In this document: piece by piece, positions 6,157-12,770 of the stretch
How positions within the stretch are numbered: position 1 is the stretch's first letter
Layout of the letters: each line of letters begins with the position of its first letter
DNA from: CAZAGO01 sp964485045
GTDB taxonomy: Archaea > Nanobdellota > Nanobdellia > Pacearchaeales > GW2011-AR1
Length of the DNA: 40,968 nucleotides
Assembly: GCA_964485045.1 (NCBI GenBank)
Contig: CAZAGO010000003.1
Span: forward strand, 1-40,968
Direction: 5' to 3'
The notes under the pieces: model-generated
Told to the model about the DNA's origin: nothing
Database searches by the model: none
The model's input: only the letters and a program-made list of their open reading frames with translations
Translations under genes and position numbers: made by a program

Positions 6157-6815
6157 TTTTTTTCATCAAACCATTTTTTTATTTCTTCAGTCAATCCAGC
6201 AATAAAGCAGTGCTCATCTATGAATAGAATAGCTTCTTTTGCAAGAAGTTCTTTTTCAATATTCTCTCCTTGTATCCAGATTATTCCATTTTGTCCAACG
6301 GTAATATCACACCCAGTTTCATTTTTTATGAGGCTTACCATGCTTCCTTCTTTTCCAATTACTCTTGGAACTTTATTAGGGTTTATTTTGAGTATTAATC
6401 CTTCATCAATTTTTCCAAATCCTCTTGATTTTATACTTAAATCAATTCCTCTCTTATTCATATTCCAGATCTTTGCAACAACCATATCTCCAATATCCAT
6501 TACTTCTTCAAGAGCATCTTTATTTACATATCGTGGAACTTCCATAAGAGATAAGAATCCATTTTCAGGAGCACCGATATCTATAACCCATCCATTAAAA
6601 GTTACATTTTCTACTTTTCCTATAACAACATTTCCTCTTCTTGGCTGATAATTTCCAGAAATAGGTATTATTCTTATAAGATTATTTGATTCTTCAACTA
6701 ACCCATATTTTAAAGAGTATATCTTTTTTCCTATTTTCTCAGTTCCTTCTCCAGGAAGATAATCTTCTCCTTCTATAATCAATTCTCCTGGTGTTATTAT
6801 TTTTCTTTCAACCAT
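6153..6815 (-). CDS. rrp4: Exosome RNA-binding cap subunit Rrp4
   Basis: A 220-residue protein with three domains: an N-terminal domain (ITPGELIIEGEDYLPGEGT), an S1 domain at about 60-135 (PRRGNVVIGKVENVTFNGW, DIGAPENGFL), and a KH domain with VPRVIGKEGSMVSLI (GKEG loop, about 150-165). In the archaeal exosome, Rrp4 trimers cap the Rrp41/Rrp42 ring and feed RNA into the channel. It lies 2 nt after the SBDS gene and overlaps the following 75-residue gene by ATGA. Confidence 0.95.
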   Translation of the reverse strand: MVERKIITPGELIIEGEDYLPGEGTEKIGKKIYSLKYGLVEESNNLIRIIPISGNYQPRRGNVVIGKVENVTFNGWVIDIGAPENGFLSLMEVPRYVNKDALEEVMDIGDMVVAKIWNMNKRGIDLSIKSRGFGKIDEGLILKINPNKVPRVIGKEGSMVSLIKNETGCDITVGQNGIIWIQGENIEKELLAKEAILFIDEHCFIAGLTEEIKKWFDEKK

Positions 6816-6817
6816 TT

Positions 6818-7489
6818 TTATTCATTTATTTCTTCTGAAAGCACGCTTCCGTGAGTCATTGAATTTAATTTATCATAAAAGTCCATAATCGCTCCTGCTG
6901 GAATGGATAGAACGGATTCTAGGCTTCCATCGTCGAGCCATCTCTCTTTTTCTTGATACTGGCTCACTAAACCATAAACTTTTCCTGTATGAACAGCAGG
7001 AACTACTATTTTTATTCTTTTCGTTTCCAATTTTATTGGAAGAATCTTACTAATCTCTGTAATTATCTCTTTTATTTGTTGGTCTATAGGGAGATTTTTT
7101 ATATTAACATGAGCCTGTTCTAAAGCAGATCTTATTCTGTCTGGAGTGTGTGGTCTTCCTGTTTTTGGGTCAACAGCGTTGGTAGAAATAAATTCTACAA
7201 CTTTTTTTATTTTATTTTCTCTTTCTTCATCTCTGTAATCTTGAGTTAATTGAATTTCTCCTTCTTTAATTATTTTTTTTGTAATTTCATTTAAGTCTTC
7301 AGTATTGAATGCTTCTTTTAATTCAGAACTTGAAGCAATCTCTCCCTTCTTTATATCTCTAAAAATTCTATCACCTTCTGCTTCAATATGAGAAGATTCT
7401 CCTTTTTTGAATTTCATAGCTTCTTCCATATCAACTAGAATTTCAAAATGTTTTCCTGCTTTTTTTATTCTTGCAGTTGTATTTGGCAT
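6818..7489 (-). CDS. sbds: Ribosome maturation protein SBDS/SDO1 homologue
   Basis: The protein contains the SBDS N-terminal domain (KKAGKHFEILVD), the central region TQDYRDEERENKIKKVVEFI and DPKTGRPHTPDRI, and the C-terminal domain (VPAVHTGKVYGLVSQY). In eukaryotes SBDS helps release an anti-association factor from the large subunit. In archaea it is a conserved neighbour of exosome genes. I start at the ATG at 7489, one base after the psmA stop, because it matches the family N-terminus. An upstream ATG at 7516 would add nine residues and overlap psmA by 26 nt. Confidence 0.93.
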   Translation of the reverse strand: MPNTTARIKKAGKHFEILVDMEEAMKFKKGESSHIEAEGDRIFRDIKKGEIASSSELKEAFNTEDLNEITKKIIKEGEIQLTQDYRDEERENKIKKVVEFISTNAVDPKTGRPHTPDRIRSALEQAHVNIKNLPIDQQIKEIITEISKILPIKLETKRIKIVVPAVHTGKVYGLVSQYQEKERWLDDGSLESVLSIPAGAIMDFYDKLNSMTHGSVLSEEINE

Positions 7490-7490
7490 T

Positions 7491-8210
7491 TTATAATTTG
7501 TTAATATCTTCGCCAAGAATTCTTTCTGGAGAAATTTGATTGTTTTTTATTAAGACTAGTTCAAATCTTTTTATATCAAACTTTTTTCCCTGAATCTCTT
7601 CTAAAATTTCCAGCGCTAATTTAATTCCTTTTTTGATTGTCAAATCTTTGCTATACTTGGCCCTAAGTTTTTCTCTTATTTTTTCATCACTCTCTCCTAT
7701 TGCAGTAGCATAATATGAAAGATAATTTCCTGTAACATCACTTGAATAAAGTTCAGGTTTTCCTCTATTAATTCCTCCAATCATTAAAGAGACTCCAAAA
7801 GGTCTTGCTCCACCATACTGACTGAATTGTTGTTTTATATTTGAAATTTCTTTTATAACTAATTCTGGTTCAATTGGAGAGTCGTATGTTAGTTTATGTT
7901 GTTGTGCAAGAACTTGTGCCCTTTCTATTAAAACTCTTGCATCCGAAATAATTCCCGCAACGCTTGAGATGACATGACTATCAATTTCATATATTTTATT
8001 TGCAGAGCTTGGAACAATAAGATCATCTTCTATTCTTTTATCTGCAAGTATGAACAAACCATCTGTACAAATCATTCCTAGGCTAGCACTTCCAAGTCTT
8101 ACAGTTTTTTCAGCATACTCTACTTGAAGCAAGTGCCCTTCTGGGGAGAACATAGTTGCAGTTCTATCATAACCCATCGCTTGATGTTGAATATCTGTTG
8201 AAATATCCAT
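7491..8210 (-). CDS. psmA: Proteasome subunit alpha
   Basis: The product has 239 residues. The proteasome alpha signature YDRTATMFSPEGHLLQVEYA lies close to the N-terminus and shapes the gate of the 20S core; the body (GMICTDGLFILADKR, YGGARPFGVSLMIGG) is canonical. Alpha rings are non-catalytic and dock the regulatory ATPase. It begins the psmA-SBDS-rrp4-rrp41-rrp42 superoperon known across archaea. A TATA element at 8231-8238, about 25 nt before the ATG, indicates a leaderless operon start. The beta subunit is encoded separately at 18738. Confidence 0.97.
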   Translation of the reverse strand: MDISTDIQHQAMGYDRTATMFSPEGHLLQVEYAEKTVRLGSASLGMICTDGLFILADKRIEDDLIVPSSANKIYEIDSHVISSVAGIISDARVLIERAQVLAQQHKLTYDSPIEPELVIKEISNIKQQFSQYGGARPFGVSLMIGGINRGKPELYSSDVTGNYLSYYATAIGESDEKIREKLRAKYSKDLTIKKGIKLALEILEEIQGKKFDIKRFELVLIKNNQISPERILGEDINKL

Positions 8211-8230
8211 TTTTTTTATTTTTAGAGAAT

Positions 8231-8238
8231 TTTATAAT
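8231..8238 (-). promoter_or_regulatory. TATA box of the psmA-exosome operon
   Basis: TTATAATATTATAAAA on the minus strand (about 8230-8245) is centred about 25 nt before the psmA ATG, within the 106-bp gap after rnp2. This is the likely main promoter of the superoperon. Confidence 0.5.
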
Positions 8239-8316
8239 ATTATAACAATCCACATTTATCTCTATACTTTTTTAAGAAAATCTGGTGATTTATAAGGTTT
8301 TCGGATGATAGAATTA

Positions 8317-8619
8317 TTACTCTTTTATTCCTTTTTTTAACCCTTTTAAGGTCCCACTTACTCTTTGAACTTCTATTGTTTCTGGCCAAAGAGCAAAACT
8401 AGCTTTTACTTGCTCCAGCATTTGCCTATTTATTGAAATTACTGCAGAATCTTTAGAATACTTAATCCATCCAAGGCATGTTTTAGCCATTCCAAGTATG
8501 CCTATAAATTCAAGAATAGATTTTTCAACATTTTCTCTTAAATTTTTTCCTCTTAAAAAAAGATACCTCTTTTTCTCTCTCATAGTCGGTTTCAAAGGTT
8601 TCATGAAATTATTAAACAA
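8317..8619 (-). CDS. rnp2: Ribonuclease P protein component 2 (Pop5/Rpp14 type)
   Basis: One hundred residues with the Pop5 signature: LKPTMREKKRYLFL at the start, an AKTCLGWIKYSKDSAVISINRQ core, and the C-terminal VQRVSGTLKGLKKG. Rnp2 pairs with Rnp3 on the RNase P RNA specificity/catalytic region to mature tRNA 5' ends. Rnp3, a frequent neighbour, is not in this window. The gene starts 9 nt after the small zinc-ribbon gene and precedes the proteasome-exosome operon, a typical archaeal neighbourhood. Confidence 0.9.
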   Translation of the reverse strand: MFNNFMKPLKPTMREKKRYLFLRGKNLRENVEKSILEFIGILGMAKTCLGWIKYSKDSAVISINRQMLEQVKASFALWPETIEVQRVSGTLKGLKKGIKE

Positions 8620-8628
8620 AAGAAGTAT

Positions 8629-8805
8629 TTATTGTTTTTGATTTTTCTTCTTAATTGGCTTTTTTTTCGCATAAGGGAATTCATTGATTCCAAATTCAAA
8701 CTTTCCAAAACCACAATCTTTGCAGAAATCCTGGGGAATGTAATCTCCTCCGATACCTATATTTGTGCTCCCACATTTAGGGCATATTTTTATTTTTTCA
8801 TTCAT
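8629..8805 (-). CDS. Small zinc-ribbon protein, unknown function
   Basis: A 58-residue open frame from ATG at 8805 to TAA at 8629. Cys pairs CPKCG (residues 8-12) and CKDCG (28-32) form a zinc ribbon, followed by an aromatic segment FGKFEFGINEFP and a Lys-rich tail. It is too small for many gene callers, but the paired Cys motifs, the TATA box about 24 nt upstream and the tight spacing to rnp2 support a real gene. Small zinc ribbons of this kind are common near archaeal translation and RNA-processing genes; an RNA- or protein-binding role is inferred. Confidence 0.82.
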   Translation of the reverse strand: MNEKIKICPKCGSTNIGIGGDYIPQDFCKDCGFGKFEFGINEFPYAKKKPIKKKNQKQ

Positions 8806-8825
8806 TAAAGAGTAAATTTTTTATT

Positions 8826-8833
8826 ATTTAAAA
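8826..8833 (-). promoter_or_regulatory. TATA box of the zinc-ribbon/rnp2 transcript
   Basis: TTTAAATAAT on the minus strand is about 24 nt before the ATG at 8805, in the 89-bp divergent region shared with the aRNase J gene. A weaker TTAATAAAA at 8868-8876 may serve the plus-strand gene. Confidence 0.45.
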
Positions 8834-8894
8834 AATTATCCAATAATTTAAAAACTCTTCATTATTATTAATAAAAAAGAGATTAATTAAGAAA

Positions 8895-10244
8895 TTGGAA
8901 ATTTGTACAGTAGGCGGATATGAGGAAGTAGGTAAAAATATGACTGCCGTAAAAATTGAGGAAGATGTTTTTATTTTTGATGCTGGACTTCATATTCCCG
9001 GAGTTATTGAATTGCAAGAAGAAGAAATTCAAGAAAAGTATACTGAAAAGAGTTTAAGAAGAGTTGGAGCAATTCCTGAAGATAGAATTTTAGATAAGCT
9101 CGACTGGACAAAAAATGTTCGTGCAATATTCATAAGTCATGCACATCTAGATCACGTTGGGGGTGTTCCTTATATTGCAGAAAGATATCCAAATGTCCCA
9201 ATATATGCAACTCCTTTCACAATGAGTGTTCTAGAAACAATTCTTGAAGATGAAAAAATAAAGATAAGAAATCCTCTTAAAACAATACAATCTAATTCAA
9301 CACAAATAATAAAAGGGAAAAGCCAAGATTATAAAATAGATTTTATTCATACAACTCACTCTACGTTGCAATGTTCTTTTATTTCTCTCAATACTAATGA
9401 AGGGATTTTTTTCTATGCTTTAGATTTAAAATTTGATAACTATCCAACTCTAGGAAAAGCCCCTAATTATGAAAAAATGAAAGAGGCAGGAAGAAAGGGA
9501 GTTAAAGTTTTAGTAGTGGATTCTTTGTATTCTGGAACAGAAAAAAATCCTGGAGGAGAAAGAATTGCAAAGCATTTATTAGAAGATGCATTCTCAAAAA
9601 TAAAAAATGATCGTCGTTCTGCTTTTTTTGTCACAACTTTTTCTTCACATATAGAAAGATTAAATAATATTGTCGAATTTGCTAGAAAGAATACTAATAG
9701 AGAGATAGTTTTCTTAGGAAGAAGTTTAAGCAAATATGTTGATTGTGCTTCAAAAGTTGGGCTTTGCCCATTTAAAGGCAAAGTGAAATTGATCAAGTAT
9801 CGAAAGCAAGTAGAATCTTTTTTAAGAAAATTAGATAAGGAAAGAGGAAAATATTTAATCGTTTGTACAGGGCATCAAGCAGAAGAAGGTTCCATACTAG
9901 ATAGAATTGTTAAAGATAAAACAGGGTTTCATTTTAGTCATGGAGATAATGTTATTTTTTCTTCAAGTATTATTCCAGTTCCAGAAAACATTTTATCTAG
10001 GGAGAGAATGGATAAAAAATTAAGAAAAATTGGAGTTAAACTTCAAACAGACATTCATGTGCATGGACATGGAGGAAGAGAAGATTTAAGAGAAATAATA
10101 AGACTAACAAAACCTAAACACATTATTCCTGCTCATGGAAGCATGCAGCAAGAAACACCTTTAATAGACCTTTCAAAAGAATTTGGTTATAGGTTTGGTG
10201 AAACTTCTCATTTATCTTCAAATGGTAAAGTATTAAAATTATAA
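8895..10244 (+). CDS. rnj: Archaeal ribonuclease J (metallo-beta-lactamase/beta-CASP)
   Basis: The product has 449 residues. The metallo-beta-lactamase zinc motif HAHLDH is at residues 82-87, later metal ligands lie in THST, in ALDLKFD and in a C-terminal PAHGS, and the beta-CASP insert and the RNase J-type HVHGHGGREDL end are present. aRNase J is a 5'-to-3' exoribonuclease acting on 5'-monophosphate RNA. The start is a TTG at 8895; the first codons MEICTVGGYEEVGKNMTAV fit the family N-terminus, so the TTG is credible. Together with aCPSF1 at 19415 and the exosome it gives the window enzymes for both 5' and 3' RNA decay. Confidence 0.93.
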   Translation: MEICTVGGYEEVGKNMTAVKIEEDVFIFDAGLHIPGVIELQEEEIQEKYTEKSLRRVGAIPEDRILDKLDWTKNVRAIFISHAHLDHVGGVPYIAERYPNVPIYATPFTMSVLETILEDEKIKIRNPLKTIQSNSTQIIKGKSQDYKIDFIHTTHSTLQCSFISLNTNEGIFFYALDLKFDNYPTLGKAPNYEKMKEAGRKGVKVLVVDSLYSGTEKNPGGERIAKHLLEDAFSKIKNDRRSAFFVTTFSSHIERLNNIVEFARKNTNREIVFLGRSLSKYVDCASKVGLCPFKGKVKLIKYRKQVESFLRKLDKERGKYLIVCTGHQAEEGSILDRIVKDKTGFHFSHGDNVIFSSSIIPVPENILSRERMDKKLRKIGVKLQTDIHVHGHGGREDLREIIRLTKPKHIIPAHGSMQQETPLIDLSKEFGYRFGETSHLSSNGKVLKL

Positions 10245-10259
10245 AATTCAATTAATAAT

Positions 10260-10691
10260 ATGGTGAACGAAGATATTCTTGGAGGAATAGAGAATGCAGT
10301 GGCAAAAGGCGAGCCAATAGAATCTGTTATGATGGGTTTTTACAATTCTGGATATACTAAAGAAGATATAGAGTGGGCTGCAAAAGCGTTTCAATTAAAT
10401 AAATTTAAACCTGTTTCAGTAGGTTTTCCTCAACAAAAAGGGGCATTTGCTAATACTCAAAAAACACAACCAACTACTTCTAAAGAGGAAAATACTCGTT
10501 TTATGAAGAAACCTTATGATCCAAAAGTAAAGCAACACGTTTCAGGGTATGATGATTCCTCTCCTTTTAAAGAAAAAGTGCTCTTAATAGTTTTAATTTC
10601 TTCACTTATTCTTTTATTAGGTATTCTTGCGGGAGTATTTGTATTTAAAGAGCAATTGGTGAATTTTATAAACAGTTTATTTATTGGGTGA
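10260..10691 (+). CDS. Single-pass membrane protein with a UBA-like N-terminal helical module
   Basis: The 143-residue product has three parts. Residues 5-45 form a short helical module (AKGEPIESVMMGFYNSGYTKE, then DIEWAAKAF). Residues 46-105 are a polar, probably disordered linker. Residues 107-130 are a hydrophobic helix (VLLIVLISSLILLLGILAGVF) with a very short tail. It is probably tail-anchored with the module in the cytoplasm. The module resembles the cytoplasmic tail of the large surface protein at 26020. The gene lies 15 nt after aRNase J and 1 nt before the methyltransferase, so it is probably in one operon. Function unknown. Confidence 0.7.
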   Translation: MVNEDILGGIENAVAKGEPIESVMMGFYNSGYTKEDIEWAAKAFQLNKFKPVSVGFPQQKGAFANTQKTQPTTSKEENTRFMKKPYDPKVKQHVSGYDDSSPFKEKVLLIVLISSLILLLGILAGVFVFKEQLVNFINSLFIG

Positions 10692-10692
10692 T

Positions 10693-11235
10693 ATGTCTCA
10701 AGTTTATCTTCCTCAAGAGGATTCTTTCTTGCTTTCTTCAACACTGAAAAAAGAAATTTTAAAATTAAAAACTAAAGAATTAAAATTTTTAGAAATAGGA
10801 GCAGGTTCTGGAATTCAATTGCAAACTCTTTTGAATTCTGGAATAGATAATAAAAATATTTTTGCATGTGACATAAATATTGAAGCTGTAAAAGAATGCA
10901 AGAGACAAAAATTTAATTGTATTCAATCTAATCTATTTGAAAAAATAAAAGGAAAATACGATCTGATTATATTCAATCCACCCTATCTTCCAGAAGATAA
11001 ATTGGAAGATGAAGAATCAAAAATAGCAACTACTGGGGGAGAAAAAGGAAGCGAAATTATTAATGAATTTTTACGTCAGGCAAAAGGACATTTAGAAAAA
11101 AGTGGAAAAATTTTCTTGCTTACAAGCAGTCTAACAAAGGGAATAAAATGGAAAGGCTGGAAAAAAAAGATTCTTTCAAAAAAGAAGTTGTTCTTTGAAG
11201 AACTGAAAGTTTGGGAAATAAACTCTATTTCATAA
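10693..11235 (+). CDS. HemK/Mtq2-like N5-glutamine methyltransferase
   Basis: A class I SAM-dependent methyltransferase of 180 residues: VYLPQEDSFLL at the start, motif I EIGAGSG (about 34-40), the acidic ACDIN motif for SAM ribose, and NPPY at residues 95-98, which binds the target amide nitrogen. The short archaeal HemK2/Mtq2-type enzyme methylates the Gln of the GGQ motif in aRF1. I start at the ATG at 10693, one base past the upstream stop; a TTG at 10684 would overlap the previous gene. The 3' end overlaps the convergent gene by 11 bp. Confidence 0.85.
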   Translation: MSQVYLPQEDSFLLSSTLKKEILKLKTKELKFLEIGAGSGIQLQTLLNSGIDNKNIFACDINIEAVKECKRQKFNCIQSNLFEKIKGKYDLIIFNPPYLPEDKLEDEESKIATTGGEKGSEIINEFLRQAKGHLEKSGKIFLLTSSLTKGIKWKGWKKKILSKKKLFFEELKVWEINSIS

Positions 11236-11704
11236 ACTCCATGCTTTCCTTGTCAAATTTTCCTTTGTAACCTATTTGAAAATATTTGTCTGGAATAAGT
11301 TCATTATATCTTTTAATGAATTTTTCTTCATCTAAATAAAATTTTCCACTCGAATATTTATTTTTAAACTCTTTTACTATTCTGTAAAATTCTTCAAGTT
11401 TTGAAAATAATTCATCTTTTCTTAATTCTTGGAGTCTTTTTGATTCCTTGTCTATCAAATTAAAAAATTCTAAAATAGTTAATCTTTCTTTTAACAAATG
11501 AAGCCTTCTTTCTATGGCTTCCACTGCAATTTGTTCACAATAAATTTTTCCCGTGAGAAAAAGAATGGCTCTGGCTTCGTTTATTTTTTCCCAAGTAGAA
11601 TTTTTATTGTCTATAATTTTTTTGTATTTTTCCCAAAGTTTATCCAGTTCTTTTTTTATTTTTTCAGAATTCAACATATAAGTGTATTTCATTAATTCTA
11701 GCAT
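11225..11704 (-). CDS. Helical protein of unknown function
   Basis: This 159-residue, Lys/Glu-rich, almost entirely helical protein has no recognised domain. Predicted coiled-coil segments lie at about 12-40 and 62-115. There is no signal peptide or membrane helix, so it is presumably cytoplasmic. A TATA-like ATTTAAAT 25 nt before the ATG supports the start and a leaderless mRNA. It converges with the methyltransferase gene and overlaps its end by 11 bp. Confidence 0.6.
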   Translation of the reverse strand: MLELMKYTYMLNSEKIKKELDKLWEKYKKIIDNKNSTWEKINEARAILFLTGKIYCEQIAVEAIERRLHLLKERLTILEFFNLIDKESKRLQELRKDELFSKLEEFYRIVKEFKNKYSSGKFYLDEEKFIKRYNELIPDKYFQIGYKGKFDKESMEFMK

Positions 11705-11738
11705 GTTTTATCAAAAGAAATACAATTTAAATTTTTAT

Positions 11739-12101
11739 CTATCTCCCTATAAAGAGGCATGAAAGTTTTTTACCTTCTTTTAACATAGAGAGAAGTTCTT
11801 TTTTGAAAAGAAATCCATACGCCCCGTTTTCCATTGCTTCTTTTTCATGATTTTCTCTGCTCATTACCAAGCAAGGGGTATTTTTTGAACTTGCTAAAGA
11901 AGCGATTTTTATTCCTCCTAAAGGGTCGTCTTCTCCAAAATGAACGTCGGTTAAAACGGCATCATAAGCATATTTTTCCAAAGCCCTTTCTGCAACATAT
12001 GACCTTCTTGCAAAATTGAGTTCGTAACTTTCTTTTAGAGCATTTGCTAAAGGTTCATAAAATTCTTCTCTATCTTCAGCAATTAATAGTCTTTTTTTCA
12101 T
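11739..12101 (-). CDS. Stand-alone response-regulator receiver (REC) domain
   Basis: The 120-residue product reads as a complete receiver domain with no output domain. The acidic pair is E9-D10, the phosphoacceptor is Asp52 in AVLTDVHFG, the switch Ser/Thr position is Ser81 (LVMSRE), and the conserved Lys is K100 or K101 (FLFKKELL). Such CheY-like proteins act by protein contact after Asp phosphorylation. No histidine kinase is present in the window. It follows the ferredoxin oxidoreductase genes after a 38-nt gap with a weak TATA-like element. Confidence 0.82.
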   Translation of the reverse strand: MKKRLLIAEDREEFYEPLANALKESYELNFARRSYVAERALEKYAYDAVLTDVHFGEDDPLGGIKIASLASSKNTPCLVMSRENHEKEAMENGAYGFLFKKELLSMLKEGKKLSCLFIGR

Positions 12102-12139
12102 ATTTTTCTAGAAAAAAGTAAACACTTAAACTTTTCTGT

Positions 12140-12670
12140 TTATCTTTTAATTCCTTTCCAGCCTTCTTTATCCAGTTTTTTTAGAGATTCAAATTGTTCT
12201 TCAAAAACAGATTTTTTTGTTTGATAAAAAATTCCTATTGGAATTTTTTTAACTTCATTATAATCAAACTCTTCAGCTTTTTTCATTGCTGCTTCAAAGT
12301 TTGTCTTATCATGCCCTTCCTCCTCTAAAGAATATATTTTGTTTTTATAATCTTTATCAGGATGAAAAATTAAACAGGGTTGAAGAATTTCTATGAAACA
12401 AAAACCTTTATGTTTTAATGCTTCTTTAAAAACATGTTCTATTTGATTTACATCAGCAAATACTCTTGCAACAAAACTTGCACCTGCTCCAAGCATGATT
12501 TTTATAGGATTAATTGGATGTATTGCCGAACCCTCAGGAGTTGTTTTTTCTTTAAATCCTAATTCTGTTGTTGCTGCAGGTTGTCCGACGGTCAATGCAA
12601 ATACCTGATTATTATGAACAAAATATTTTATATTCGAGTTATATCTAGCCATGTGAATTAAATGTTCCAT
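12140..12670 (-). CDS. korB: 2-oxoacid:ferredoxin oxidoreductase beta subunit, N-terminus lost in a gap
   Basis: The visible 177 residues are the C-terminal two thirds of a thiamine-pyrophosphate-binding beta subunit: EHLIHMARYN, VFALTVGQPAATT, GASFVARVFADVNQIEHVFKE, and CLIFHPDK. The N-terminal part with the cluster-binding Cys and GDG-type TPP motif is missing. The Met at 12670 is internal. The real start is almost certainly the ATG at 12774, which overlaps the alpha-subunit stop as ATGA. From that ATG to the stop the length is not a multiple of three with 100 N, so the gap size is wrong; family length suggests about 300 bp is missing. Substrate specificity is undecided. Confidence 0.85.
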   Translation of the reverse strand: MEHLIHMARYNSNIKYFVHNNQVFALTVGQPAATTELGFKEKTTPEGSAIHPINPIKIMLGAGASFVARVFADVNQIEHVFKEALKHKGFCFIEILQPCLIFHPDKDYKNKIYSLEEEGHDKTNFEAAMKKAEEFDYNEVKKIPIGIFYQTKKSVFEEQFESLKKLDKEGWKGIKR

Positions 12671-12770
12671 NNNNNNNNNNNNNNNNNNNNNNNNNNNNNN
12701 NNNNNNNNNNNNNNNNNNNNNNNNNNNNNNNNNNNNNNNNNNNNNNNNNNNNNNNNNNNNNNNNNNNNNN
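12671..12770. other. Scaffold gap (100 N) inside the beta-subunit gene
   Basis: A conventional 100-N filler. Reading-frame continuity requires the true gap length to leave remainder 2 when divided by 3. No tandem repeat flanks this gap, unlike the other two. Confidence 0.97.

Noticed and set aside
6145..6648. A 167-residue plus-strand frame opposite rrp4
   Set aside because: It is antisense to a well-supported gene and has shadow-type composition.
7490..7516. SBDS start at the upstream ATG overlapping psmA
   Set aside because: The downstream ATG at 7489 matches the family N-terminus and the stop-base-ATG spacing seen repeatedly in this window.
12671..12770. Tandem repeats flanking the third gap as at the other two
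   Set aside because: Sequences on the two sides share no repeat; this gap is an ordinary break inside a coding gene.
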